Below are positions 54,473 to 62,782 of a stretch of 64,000 nucleotides of DNA, one piece after another. The translations under genes and the position numbers were made by a program. The DNA is taken from contig NZ_SJZG01000002.1 of NCBI RefSeq assembly GCF_004959775.1, positions 372,001-436,000 on the forward strand, in the 5' to 3' direction. Under the pieces are notes generated by a model. It saw only the letters and a program-made list of their open reading frames with translations, was not told the DNA's origin and made no database searches. This stretch comes from Agromyces sp. H66. Lineage in GTDB: Bacteria > Actinomycetota > Actinomycetes > Actinomycetales > Microbacteriaceae. Each line of letters opens with the position of its first letter. Positions within the stretch are counted from its first letter, which is position 1.

Positions 54473-55870
54473 TCAGTGCCCGCGCTCTGCGGGCAGGCCT
54501 TCCACGACGAGCGCGGCGAGTTCGCGCGCCGCGTGCTGGGTCACCGGCCGCAGCTCGTGCCAGTTCACGACGGAACCGGCCGCGAGCTGCGGGTCGTACG
54601 GGATGCGGACGATCTCCCGCACGCGAGACTGGAAGTGCGCCTCGATCTCGTCGACCTTGACGAGATGCGTGCCCTGCGTCGCGAGGTTGATCGCGACCAC
54701 CGCATTGCGGACGAGTTCGCCGTACCCGTTGGCCTCGAGCCACGTGAGCGTCTCGGACGCGAGCCGTGCCTCGTCGACGCTGCCGCCCGAGACGATGACG
54801 ACGGAGTCGGCGCGCTGCAGCGTCGCCCGCATCACCGAGTGCACGATGCCCGTGCCGCAGTCGGTGATCACGAGCGAGTAGTAGCGGGCGGCGAGGCCGG
54901 CGACGACGTTGTAGTCGTTGTCGTCGAAGGCCTCGGAGAGCGTCGGGTCGGTGTCGGAGGCGAGGATGTCGAGCCGGGTCTCGTCGCGGGAGACGAATCT
55001 CGAGAAGTCGGTGTACCCGCCGATGGAGGACGCCTTGGTGACCACGTCCCGCACCGTCTCGCGCGTCTGCCGGTCGACCCGCTCCGCCAGCGTGCCCCGG
55101 TCGGGGTTGGCGTCGATCGCGATGATGCGATCGTCGCGAGCGTCGGCCAGCGCCATGCCGAGGAGCGTGGTGATGGTCGTCTTCCCGACGCCGCCCTTGC
55201 GGGTGAGCACCGGCACGAACCTGGCCCCGCCCTCGAACCGCTTCTGGATGCGAGCGTTCATCGCCTTGTGCGCGCGCACCTTCGCGGAGTCGCCGAGGTT
55301 GACCAGGTGGAGCGACGCCTCGTAGAGGAAGCGGTTGAAGCCGCCCTGCGGCGCCGGACGGGTCGTGCGATTGAGGTCGATCAACCGGTCGGCGGTGAGC
55401 GACTCGGATGTCTCGGGCACCTCGAGCTCGGTGGAGACCGCCGTCTCCCCCGGCACGTCGACGATGGCCACGTGGCTGCCCGTGTCGGTGGTCACCCGCT
55501 CACGGCGCGTCCTCGTCACGTCGGCGGCCAGCAGGGCGCTGTACGGCGACGGGTCGCGTCGCGACCCGCCACGATGACCGGCGCCCGCGAGCCCCGGCGT
55601 GACGACCTCCACCGACGTCGTGCCGGACGCCGCTCCCACGACCGTCCCCGGGCTCACGGCGACGTCGTCGATGGCGACCGCCACCTCGTCCTCCGGCATC
55701 TCGGGTCGGGGCGCGGGCGGGAGGTCCACGCGGATGTTCAGGCTCTCGGGGAGCGCGTCGGCGGCGTGCGCACCGCTCGACGGCTCGAGCTCGCCATGTT
55801 CGAGCGACGCGGTATGAACGCCGGTCGCCCGGCGCCTCGTGATCTCTTCTCCACCCCTGTTGTCAGACAC
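54473..55870 (-). CDS. EspI-like MinD/ParA-family P-loop ATPase with a disordered N-terminus
   Basis: 465 residues. About 210 N-terminal residues are acidic/proline-rich and probably unstructured; then comes an ATPase domain with [24 protein letters not shown] (deviant Walker A near residue 224), [17 protein letters not shown] and [15 protein letters not shown]. The C-terminal [15 protein letters not shown]...AARELAALV resembles EspI-type proteins linked to type VII secretion, but no ESX genes are near. A role in positioning or secretion is inference. GTG start at 55870 with GAGGAGGGG upstream; its TAGGCT promoter box overlaps the pyc stop. Confidence 0.8.
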   Translation of the reverse strand: MSDNRGGEEITRRRATGVHTASLEHGELEPSSGAHAADALPESLNIRVDLPPAPRPEMPEDEVAVAIDDVAVSPGTVVGAASGTTSVEVVTPGLAGAGHRGGSRRDPSPYSALLAADVTRTRRERVTTDTGSHVAIVDVPGETAVSTELEVPETSESLTADRLIDLNRTTRPAPQGGFNRFLYEASLHLVNLGDSAKVRAHKAMNARIQKRFEGGARFVPVLTRKGGVGKTTITTLLGMALADARDDRIIAIDANPDRGTLAERVDRQTRETVRDVVTKASSIGGYTDFSRFVSRDETRLDILASDTDPTLSEAFDDNDYNVVAGLAARYYSLVITDCGTGIVHSVMRATLQRADSVVIVSGGSVDEARLASETLTWLEANGYGELVRNAVVAINLATQGTHLVKVDEIEAHFQSRVREIVRIPYDPQLAAGSVVNWHELRPVTQHAARELAALVVEGLPAERGH

Positions 55871-55903
55871 CGATACCCCTCCTCATCAGTGCAACACAGG
55901 GAC

Positions 55904-55909
55904 AGCCTA
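55904..55909 (-). promoter_or_regulatory. candidate -10 box of the EspI-like gene (TAGGCT) overlapping the pyc stop codon
   Basis: TAG at 55909-55907 on the minus strand ends pyc and begins TAGGCT. The resulting leader of about 27 nt carries GAGGAGGGG. Confidence 0.45.
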
Positions 55910-58900
55910 GCGTGGGCGCACCACCACGAGCAGGTCGCCCGCCTCGACCTGCTGCGTCTTGGGGATCGCGACGCGCTCCACGACGCCGGCGATCGGAGAG
56001 GTGATCGCCGCTTCCATCTTCATCGCCTCGATGGACGCGACGGCCTGTCCGGCGGTCACCTCGGCGCCGGCCTCGACCTGCAGGGTGACCACGCCCGAGA
56101 ACGGCGCGGCGATCTGGCCGGGCTGCGAGGCATCCGCCTTCTCGGCGGCGCGGGTCTCGACGACGATGCTGCGGTCGCGCACGAACACGGGCCGCAGCTG
56201 GCCGTTGAGGATCGTCATGACGGTGCGCATGCCCTTGTCGTCCGCCTCGCCGATGGCCTCGAGGCCGGCGTACAGGCGGACGCCCTTGTCGATCTCGACG
56301 ACGTGCTCGGAGCCCTGCCGGAGCCCGTACAGGTAGTCGCAGGTGTCGACGGCGGAGAGGTCGCCGAACAGCTCGCGGATCTGCTCGAACTGCCGCGTCG
56401 GCGCCGGGAACAGCAGCGCGTTGAGGGTGGCGCGCCGGGTGACGCTGTCGGCCTCGAGCGCGTCGCGCTGCTCGGGCTCGAGCTCGGTGACGCCGATCCG
56501 GACGTCCTTGCCGGCCAGCACCTTGGAGCGGAACGGCTCGGGCCAGCCGCCGGGCAGGTCGCCCAGCTCGCCGGCCATGAATCCGATGACGGAGTCGGGG
56601 ACGTCGTACTTGTCGGGGTTCGCCGCGAAGTCGGCGGGGTCGGCCTTCACCGCGGCCAGGTGCAGCGCCAGGTCGCCGACCACCTTCGACGAGGGGGTCA
56701 CCTTCGGCACACGGCCGAGGATGTCGTTCGCCGCGGCGTACATGTCCTCGATGAGCTCGAAGTCGTCGGCGAGGCCGAGCGCGATCGCCTGCTGGCGCAG
56801 GTTCGACAGCTGTCCGCCCGGGATCTCGTGGTGGTATACCCGACCGGTGGGGCCGGGCAGGCCGGACTCGAACGGCTTGTAGATGCGGCGCACCGCCTCC
56901 CAGTACGGCTCGAGGTCGGCGACCGCCTGCAGCGAGATGCCGGTGTCGCGCTCGGTGTGCGCGAGCGCCGCGACGAGCGACGACGCCGAGGGCTGGCTCG
57001 TCGTGCCCGCCATCGGCGCGCTCGCCACGTCGACCGCGTCGACGCCGGCGCGGCTGGCCGCGAGGAGGGTCGCGAGCTGGCCGCCCGCGGTGTCGTGGGT
57101 GTGCAGGTGCACGGGCAGGTCGAACCGTTCGCGCAGCGCGCCGACGAGCTTCTCGGCCGCGGCCGGGCGGAGGAGCCCGGCCATGTCCTTGATCGCGATG
57201 ATGTGCGCGCCCGCCTCGACGATCTGGTCGGCGAGGCGCAGGTAGTAGTCGAGGGTGTACAGGTTCTCGGCAGGGTCGAGCAGGTCGCCCGTGTAGCAGA
57301 CCGCCACTTCGGCGACCGTGTGACCGGTGGCGAGCACCGAGTCGATCGCGGGACGCATCTGCGAGACGTCGTTCAGGGCGTCGAAGATCCGGAAGATGTC
57401 GACGCCGGTCGCGGCGGCCTCGCGCACGAACGCGTCGGTGACCTCGGTCGGGTACGGCGTGTAGCCGACCGTGTTGCGCCCGCGGAGCAGCATCTGGATG
57501 TTGATGTTCGGCAGCACCTCGCGGAGCGCCGCGAGCCGCTCCCAGGGGTCCTCGCCGAGGAACCGCAGCGCCACGTCGTAGGTCGCCCCGCCCCACGCCT
57601 CGACCGAGAGCAGCTCGGGCGTCGTCCGGGCGACGTAAGGCGCCACGGCCACGAGGTCGCGAGTGCGCACCCGGGTGGCGAGCAGCGACTGGTGCGCGTC
57701 GCGGAACGTCGTCTCGGTGACGGCCAGCGGGGTCTGCGCCCGGAGCGCGGCCGCGAACCCTGCCGGACCGAGCTCGAGCAGCCGCTGCCGTGCTCCCTCG
57801 GGCGCCGGGGCGCCGAGATCGATCGGCGGCAGCTTCTCGACCGGGTTCACGGTCGTGGGCGCCGGTCCGTTCGGCTGGTTGACCGTGACATCCGCGAGCC
57901 AGTTCAGGATCTTCGTGCCGCGGTCCTTCGACACGCGACCGCGCACCAGGCTCGGGCGCTCGTCGATGAACGAGGTACTGAGGTCGCCCGCGATGAACGC
58001 CTGGTCGTCGAGCACGGCCTGCAGGAACGGGATGTTCGTCGAGACGCCGCGGATGCGGAACTCGGCCAGGGCCCGCCGCGCCCGCGCCACGGCCGCCGGG
58101 TAGTCGCGGCCACGGCAGGTGAGCTTGGCCAGCATGGAGTCGAAGTGGGGGCTGATCTGCGCGCCGGGATTGATCGTGCCGCCGTCGAGGCGGATGCCCG
58201 CACCGCCCGGCGAACGGTACGTCGTGATCTTTCCCGTGTCAGGGCGGAAACCGGCCGTCGGGTCCTCGGTCGTGATGCGGCACTGGAGCGCCGCGCCGCG
58301 AAGCCGGATGGAATCCTGCAGGAGTCCGAGATCGGCGAGCGACTCCCCCGCCGCGATGCGGATCTGCGATTGCACGAGGTCGACGTCGGTGACCTCCTCG
58401 GTCACGGTGTGCTCGACCTGGATGCGCGGGTTCATCTCGATGAACACGTGCTGGCCGGCACGCTCGCCCGCCGTGTCGAGCAGGAACTCCACGGTGCCGG
58501 CATTGACGTAGCCGATCGAGCGCGCGAACGCGACCGCGTCCCGGTAGAGCCGCTCACGGACGTCGTCGGACAGGTTCGGGGCGGGCGCGATCTCGATCAC
58601 CTTCTGGTGACGACGCTGCACCGAGCAGTCGCGCTCGAACAGGTGCACCGTCTCGCCCGAGGCATCCGCGAGCACCTGCACCTCGATGTGCCGCGGACGC
58701 AGCACCGCCTGCTCGAGGAACATCGTCGGGTCGCCGAACGCACTGTCGGCCTCGCGCATCGCCTCCTCGAGCGCCGAGCGCAGCTCGTCCCCGGAGTTCA
58801 CCCGACGCATGCCGCGACCGCCACCGCCGGCGACCGCCTTCGCGAACAGCGGGAAGCCGATCTCGTCGGCCTGCGCCACGAGCGCCTCGACGTCGCGCGA

Positions 58901-59311
58901 CGGCGGCGTCGACTTCAGCACGGGCACGCCCGCGGCGATCGCGTGCTCCTTGGCGGTGACCTTGTTGCCGGCCATCTCGAGCACGCCCTTCGACGGCCCG
59001 ATGAACGTGATCCCCGCCTCGGCGGCGGCCTGCGCCAGCTCGGGGTTCTCGGACAGGAACCCGTACCCCGGATAGATGGCGTCGGCGCCCGACTCCTTCG
59101 CGACCCGGATGATCTCGGACACGTCGAGGTAGGCACGCACGGGATGCCCCGGCTCACCGATCTGGTAGGCCTCGTCCGCCTTCAGGCGGTGCAACGAGTT
59201 GCGGTCCTCGACCGGGTACACGGCGACGGTCTTCGCACCGAGTTCGACGGCCGCGCGAAACGCCCGAATGGCGATCTCCCCGCGATTGGCTACCAGGATC
59301 TTCGTGAACAT
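55907..59311 (-). CDS. pyc: pyruvate carboxylase
   Basis: Biotin enzyme making oxaloacetate from pyruvate to refill the TCA cycle. 1134 residues in one chain: biotin carboxylase domain (FTKILVANRGEIAIRAFRAA, AGGGGRGMRR near residue 165, FIEMNPRIQVEHTVTE), carboxyltransferase domain (VTETTFRDAHQSLLATR, FRIFDALNDVSQM, IAIKDMAGLL, HLHTHDTAGGQ), tetramer region, and the biotinyl domain with EAMKME near residue 1097. ATG 59311 with GAAAGG 8 nt upstream. It diverges from parA across a 75-bp AT-richer gap. Confidence 0.97.
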   Translation of the reverse strand: MFTKILVANRGEIAIRAFRAAVELGAKTVAVYPVEDRNSLHRLKADEAYQIGEPGHPVRAYLDVSEIIRVAKESGADAIYPGYGFLSENPELAQAAAEAGITFIGPSKGVLEMAGNKVTAKEHAIAAGVPVLKSTPPSRDVEALVAQADEIGFPLFAKAVAGGGGRGMRRVNSGDELRSALEEAMREADSAFGDPTMFLEQAVLRPRHIEVQVLADASGETVHLFERDCSVQRRHQKVIEIAPAPNLSDDVRERLYRDAVAFARSIGYVNAGTVEFLLDTAGERAGQHVFIEMNPRIQVEHTVTEEVTDVDLVQSQIRIAAGESLADLGLLQDSIRLRGAALQCRITTEDPTAGFRPDTGKITTYRSPGGAGIRLDGGTINPGAQISPHFDSMLAKLTCRGRDYPAAVARARRALAEFRIRGVSTNIPFLQAVLDDQAFIAGDLSTSFIDERPSLVRGRVSKDRGTKILNWLADVTVNQPNGPAPTTVNPVEKLPPIDLGAPAPEGARQRLLELGPAGFAAALRAQTPLAVTETTFRDAHQSLLATRVRTRDLVAVAPYVARTTPELLSVEAWGGATYDVALRFLGEDPWERLAALREVLPNINIQMLLRGRNTVGYTPYPTEVTDAFVREAAATGVDIFRIFDALNDVSQMRPAIDSVLATGHTVAEVAVCYTGDLLDPAENLYTLDYYLRLADQIVEAGAHIIAIKDMAGLLRPAAAEKLVGALRERFDLPVHLHTHDTAGGQLATLLAASRAGVDAVDVASAPMAGTTSQPSASSLVAALAHTERDTGISLQAVADLEPYWEAVRRIYKPFESGLPGPTGRVYHHEIPGGQLSNLRQQAIALGLADDFELIEDMYAAANDILGRVPKVTPSSKVVGDLALHLAAVKADPADFAANPDKYDVPDSVIGFMAGELGDLPGGWPEPFRSKVLAGKDVRIGVTELEPEQRDALEADSVTRRATLNALLFPAPTRQFEQIRELFGDLSAVDTCDYLYGLRQGSEHVVEIDKGVRLYAGLEAIGEADDKGMRTVMTILNGQLRPVFVRDRSIVVETRAAEKADASQPGQIAAPFSGVVTLQVEAGAEVTAGQAVASIEAMKMEAAITSPIAGVVERVAIPKTQQVEAGDLLVVVRPR

Positions 59312-59372
59312 GCAGGCCTTTCAGACGGGTTTCCGCACAGCGAACATTTAGGTATCGCCCGAGTAGTAAAGG

Positions 59373-59378
59373 TAACGT
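59373..59378 (+). promoter_or_regulatory. candidate -10 box of parA (TAACGT), leaderless or nearly so
   Basis: TAACGT fits TANNNT and ends 8 nt before the GTG at 59387 in the divergent pyc/parA gap. No ribosome-binding site is seen before the GTG. Confidence 0.4.
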
Positions 59379-59386
59379 ATCTGTTC

Positions 59387-60220
59387 GTGCACGTACTCAG
59401 CGTCAGCTCCCTCAAGGGCGGTGTCGGCAAGACGACCGTGACGCTCGGGTTGGCGTCGGCGGCCTTCGCGCGCGGCGTCCGGACCCTCGTCGTCGACCTC
59501 GACCCCCAGTCCGATGTCTCGACCGGCATGGACATCCAGATGTCCGGCCATCTCAACGTGGCCGACGTCCTCGCCTCGCCGAAGGAGAAGATCGTCCGAT
59601 CGGCGATCGCGCCCAGTGGCTGGGCGCGATCGAACCCGCAGTCGACCATCGACGTCATGATCGGCAGCCCGTCGGCGATCAACTTCGACGGTCCCCATCC
59701 GTCGATCCGCGACATCTGGAAGCTCGAGGAGGCGCTCGCCAACGTCGAGGCCGACTACGAGCTCGTGCTCATCGACTGCGCCCCCTCGCTCAACGCCCTC
59801 ACGCGCACCGCATGGGCCGCGAGCGACCGCGTCGCCGTGGTGACCGAGCCGGGCCTGTTCTCCGTCGCGGCCGCCGACCGCGCGCTGCGGGCGATCGAGG
59901 AGATCCGCCGTGGCCTCTCCCCCCGCCTTCAGCCGCTCGGCATCATCGTGAACCGGGCGCGCGTGCAGTCGCTCGAGCACCAGTTCCGCATCAAGGAGCT
60001 GCGCGACATGTTCGGGCCGCTCGTGCTGAGCCCCCAGCTGCCCGAGCGCACCTCGCTGCAGCAGGCGCAGGGCGCCGCGAAGCCGTTGCACATGTGGCCC
60101 GGCGAGAGCGCCGAGGAGATGTCACGGCACTTCGACCAACTGCTCGACCGCGTGCTGCGCACCGCCCGAATCGGCGAGTACGCGGCCACCCCGTTCGAGC
60201 TCGAGTCGCCCGTCATCTGA
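59387..60220 (+). CDS. ParA-family ATPase
   Basis: 277 residues: Walker [19 protein letters not shown] (residues 9-26), VDLDPQSDVSTGMD, LVLIDCAPSLNALTRTAWAASDRVAVVTEPGLFSVAAADRAL and PLGIIVNRARVQSLEHQFR. It binds ATP and probably DNA to position cargo, but no parB or parS is near and it lies in a regulator cluster, so it is more likely an orphan positioning ATPase than the chromosomal Soj. GTG 59387 begins the conserved start HVLSVSSLKGG; the open frame upstream is a long shadow of pyc and its neighbour. Confidence 0.9.
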   Translation: MHVLSVSSLKGGVGKTTVTLGLASAAFARGVRTLVVDLDPQSDVSTGMDIQMSGHLNVADVLASPKEKIVRSAIAPSGWARSNPQSTIDVMIGSPSAINFDGPHPSIRDIWKLEEALANVEADYELVLIDCAPSLNALTRTAWAASDRVAVVTEPGLFSVAAADRALRAIEEIRRGLSPRLQPLGIIVNRARVQSLEHQFRIKELRDMFGPLVLSPQLPERTSLQQAQGAAKPLHMWPGESAEEMSRHFDQLLDRVLRTARIGEYAATPFELESPVI

Positions 60221-60229
60221 CGTCACAAT

Positions 60230-60252
60230 CGGCCGCTCCCCGAGGGCGGCCG
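60230..60252. terminator. hairpin between convergent parA and the MerR-type gene
   Basis: CGGCCGC and GCGGCCG (7-bp arms, 9-nt loop) fill the 34-bp gap between two convergent stops. No T-tract; a bidirectional terminator is plausible. Confidence 0.5.
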
Positions 60253-60254
60253 GG

Positions 60255-60809
60255 TCAGGAGATCTTGCGCGACCGCGCGCCGCGGCGGGCGGCCAGCTCG
60301 TCCATGGCGTGGGCGGGTTCGGTGTCGAGTTCGACGAGGGTGGACTCCACCTCGCGGAGCACCTTTCCGACCGCGATGCCGAACACGCCCTGGCCACGAT
60401 TCACGAGGTCGATGACCTCGTCGTCGGACGTGCACAGGTAGACGCTGGCCCCGTCGCTCATGAGCGTCGTCTGGGCGAGATCCTCGATGCCGGCCTCGCG
60501 GAGCTGCATGACCGCCGTGCGGATCTGCTGCAGCGAGATGCCGGTGTCGAGCAGGCGCTTGACGAGCTTCAGCACGAGGATGTCGCGGAACCCGTAGAGC
60601 CGCTGCGAACCCGACCCGGCCGCTCCGCGGACGGTGGGTTCGACGAGCTGCGTGCGAGCCCAGTAGTCGAGCTGGCGGTAGCTGATGCCGGCCGCGCGCG
60701 CCGCGACCGCGCCGCGGTAGCCGGTGCCGTCGTCGTGCTCGGGCATGCCGTCGGTGAAGAGCAGTTCGAGGTCGTAACGAGCCCGTTCAGTCCGGTCGAG
60801 CTCACTCAT
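60255..60809 (-). CDS. MerR-family regulator of the Rv1830 (McdR) type
   Basis: 184 residues: MerR DNA-binding domain GYRGAVAARAAGISYRQLDYWARTQLVEPTVR...RLYGFRDILVLKLVKRLLDTGISLQQIRTAV, then a short effector domain with no metal-binding cysteine pair. Together with the FHA and FtsR-like genes it matches the conserved garA-Rv1828-Rv1830 block of actinobacteria, where the homologue affects cell division genes. The DUF151 gene usually found between the two MerR genes is absent here. ATG 60809 follows GAGGGGC at 7 nt. Confidence 0.85.
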   Translation of the reverse strand: MSELDRTERARYDLELLFTDGMPEHDDGTGYRGAVAARAAGISYRQLDYWARTQLVEPTVRGAAGSGSQRLYGFRDILVLKLVKRLLDTGISLQQIRTAVMQLREAGIEDLAQTTLMSDGASVYLCTSDDEVIDLVNRGQGVFGIAVGKVLREVESTLVELDTEPAHAMDELAARRGARSRKIS

Positions 60810-60919
60810 TCGATCGCCCCTCACTCTCACGCCTGCACCCAGACGGCGCGAATCCCACGCTACCCACGGGGCGGGGTTGCGCCAAACACATCGGGCCGAA
60901 CGTCACGGCGTGTCGCGGA

Positions 60920-61612
60920 TCATCGTGCGAGGCGCGCGACGGCCGACCGCACGACGCTCGCGTGCACGGCCTCGAGATGCCCGGCGAGCTCGAGTGCGCG
61001 CTCGGCCGCACGGGCCTTGTCGGCGGCATCCGAACGCCTCGACGGCGCGATCGCACGCTCGACGAGCGCCGCCTCGCGCTCGGCCGCCGCGCGGAGGCCG
61101 CGGAGGTGGCGCGGTTCGATGCCGACGCCGCGAAGGGCCACGAGCGAGCGCAGCACGCCCACCGCGTCCTCGCCGTAGGTCTCGGCGGCGGGGAGGAGCG
61201 ACGCCGACACGGCATCGTCGAGGAGCGCTCTGGTCGCACCGGCCGCCTCGATGAGCTCGTCGCGGCGGAACCGGCGCGCCCCGGCGAGGAACGTCGCCGC
61301 GTCGGTCGCGCCGGGCAGCGCGGGCGTCTCCCCCGCGTCGATCGCTTCGAGGTGCGCGCGGATGACCTTGAGCGGGAGGTAGTGGTCGCGTTGCATCGAG
61401 AGCACGACCGTGATGCGGTCGACGTCGGCCTGCGAGAACTTGCGGTACCCGGCGGCCGTGCGGGCCGGCGATACGAGGCGCTGTTCCTCGAGGAAGCGCA
61501 GCTTCGACGGGGTGAGCTCGGGGAACTCGGGCTGGAGGAGCGCGAGCACCTGGCCGATCCCGAGCAGTTGGGCCTGGCCGCTCGCGTGGGAGGAGACGGC
61601 GGTGCCGGGCAC
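60920..61612 (-). CDS. MerR-family regulator FtsR-like (Rv1828 type)
   Basis: 230 residues: N-terminal winged-helix LLGIGQVLALLQPEFPELTPSKLRFLEEQRLVSPARTAAGYRKFSQADVDRITVVLSMQRDHYLPLKVIRAHLE, and a C-terminal helical domain. In Corynebacterium the orthologue FtsR activates ftsZ; here ftsZ is 33 kb away, so the regulation would act in trans. GTG 61612 shares its G with the FHA gene stop (TAGTG), so the two are coupled; the longer open frame upstream is a shadow of the FHA gene. Confidence 0.85.
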   Translation of the reverse strand: MPGTAVSSHASGQAQLLGIGQVLALLQPEFPELTPSKLRFLEEQRLVSPARTAAGYRKFSQADVDRITVVLSMQRDHYLPLKVIRAHLEAIDAGETPALPGATDAATFLAGARRFRRDELIEAAGATRALLDDAVSASLLPAAETYGEDAVGVLRSLVALRGVGIEPRHLRGLRAAAEREAALVERAIAPSRRSDAADKARAAERALELAGHLEAVHASVVRSAVARLAR

Positions 61613-62124
61613 TATCCGGTCGCCAGTGGCGCCAGGTCGCGTCGGGAGGCGTAGAAGGTGAGCCGGTACTTGCCGATCTGCACCTCGGCGCCGTCGCTGA
61701 GCAGCGCCGTGTCGATGCGCACGCCGTCGAAGTACGTGCCGTTCAGGGAGGAGAGGTCCTTCACCTCGAACGCCGTGCGATGGCGGAGGAACTCCGCGTG
61801 GCGGCGGGAGACCGTGACGTCGTCGAGGAAGATGTCGGCGTCGGGGTGACGTCCGACCGTCGTCACGTCGGTGTCGAGGAGGAACCGCGCACCCGAATTG
61901 GGACCCCTGCGGACGATGAGCAGCGCCGACCCCGAGGGCAGCGCGTTGATCGCCTCCTGCTCCTCGGCGGAGATGTCGCTGTCGAGTGCCGCCAACTGGG
62001 CGGCAGCCTCGCGACTGAACCCGATGGTGGTGTCGCCCATACCGTCGCCACCGGCTCTCGCCGGTGTCGTCTGGGGCTCGCCCTCGGCATCGCCACCGGG
62101 CTGAGTGATGTCGGTTTCCGCCAC
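61612..62124 (-). CDS. garA: FHA-domain metabolic regulator GarA/OdhI
   Basis: Small phospho-switch that in relatives inhibits 2-oxoglutarate dehydrogenase and adjusts glutamate metabolism. 170 residues: acidic N-terminus with the phospho-threonine motif GDTTIGF (Thr32/Thr33), where mycobacteria have ETTS, and a C-terminal FHA domain with VGRHPDADIFLDDVTVSRRHAEF and DLSSLNGTYFDG. Kinase-phosphorylated Thr would bind the FHA domain and shut the protein off. GTG start at 62124, after AAGGAGG that spans the upstream gene's stop. Confidence 0.88.
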   Translation of the reverse strand: MAETDITQPGGDAEGEPQTTPARAGGDGMGDTTIGFSREAAAQLAALDSDISAEEQEAINALPSGSALLIVRRGPNSGARFLLDTDVTTVGRHPDADIFLDDVTVSRRHAEFLRHRTAFEVKDLSSLNGTYFDGVRIDTALLSDGAEVQIGKYRLTFYASRRDLAPLATG

Positions 62125-62126
62125 GA

Positions 62127-62750
62127 CTAACCTCCTTCCTCAAGCGTATCGGATCGGGAGTCGTCCGCCACACGCGGCAACCGGCTGACGCGGGCCGTCT
62201 CGATCGCGTAGATGATGCCCGCCCACCAGTACAGGAACGCACCCCACAGGGTGATGGCCCAGCCGACCGGCTCGCTCACCGGCTGCGTCGACGGGAATGC
62301 GAGGCCGAGCATGATGACCGGCACGCCGAAGAACAGGGCGAACGTCGCGACCTTGCCGAGCTGGTGCACGGGCAGCGGGCCGTAGCCGTGGTTGGCGAGC
62401 ACGACCGCGAGCACGAGCAGGAAGACGTCGCGGGCGACGATCACCACGACGATCCACCAGGGCACGAGTCCGTTCGCGGCGAGTCCGACGAGCGCCGCGA
62501 AGATGTAGAGGCGGTCGGCGGCCGGGTCGAGCAACTGCCCGAGGCGGGTGACCTGACCGAGCCGCCGCGCGAGGAAGCCGTCGAGGAGGTCGGTGAGGCT
62601 CGCGACCACGAGCACGACGAGCGCCGCGACGTAGCCGCCCACCACGATGAGGACGAGGAACACGGGCACGAGGGCGAGCCGCAGCATGCTGAGGACGTTC
62701 GGGATCGTCCAGATCCGCGAACCCACCGCCCCCGTGCTCTCCCCAGCCAC
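62127..62750 (-). CDS. CDP-alcohol phosphatidyltransferase (PgsA-like)
   Basis: Makes a phospholipid headgroup from CDP-diacylglycerol, most likely phosphatidylglycerol phosphate or cardiolipin. 207 residues with six helices and the family motif DLLDGFLARRLGQVTRLGQLLDPAADR (three of the aspartates bind metals). The acceptor alcohol cannot be told from sequence. The gene starts with GTG 6 nt after TAGGAT (62757-62762), so it is probably leaderless, and its mRNA continues into garA with a 2-bp gap. Confidence 0.9.
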   Translation of the reverse strand: MAGESTGAVGSRIWTIPNVLSMLRLALVPVFLVLIVVGGYVAALVVLVVASLTDLLDGFLARRLGQVTRLGQLLDPAADRLYIFAALVGLAANGLVPWWIVVVIVARDVFLLVLAVVLANHGYGPLPVHQLGKVATFALFFGVPVIMLGLAFPSTQPVSEPVGWAITLWGAFLYWWAGIIYAIETARVSRLPRVADDSRSDTLEEGG

Positions 62751-62756
62751 GATGCG

Positions 62757-62776
62757 ATCCTATCGACCCATAGAAT
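62757..62776. promoter_or_regulatory. back-to-back leaderless promoters for the pgsA-like and DUF1295 genes
   Basis: Within a 32-bp gap the minus strand has TAGGAT (62757-62762) 6 nt before the GTG of the pgsA-like gene, and the plus strand has TAGAAT (62771-62776) 6 nt before the ATG of the DUF1295 gene. The -10 boxes are 8 bp apart, so both polymerases cannot sit there at once and the -35 regions must lie in the opposite genes. Confidence 0.6.
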
Positions 62777-62782
62777 GCCGCC

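Noticed and set aside
54371-59386. Very long plus-strand frame leading into parA
   Set aside because: Only the last 277 codons (from GTG 59387) are real; the rest is antisense to the ATPase gene and pyc and has no domain content.
59312-59386. Replication origin next to parA
   Set aside because: The gap is slightly AT-rich but only 75 bp, with no DnaA-box cluster, and dnaA, dnaN and parB are absent.
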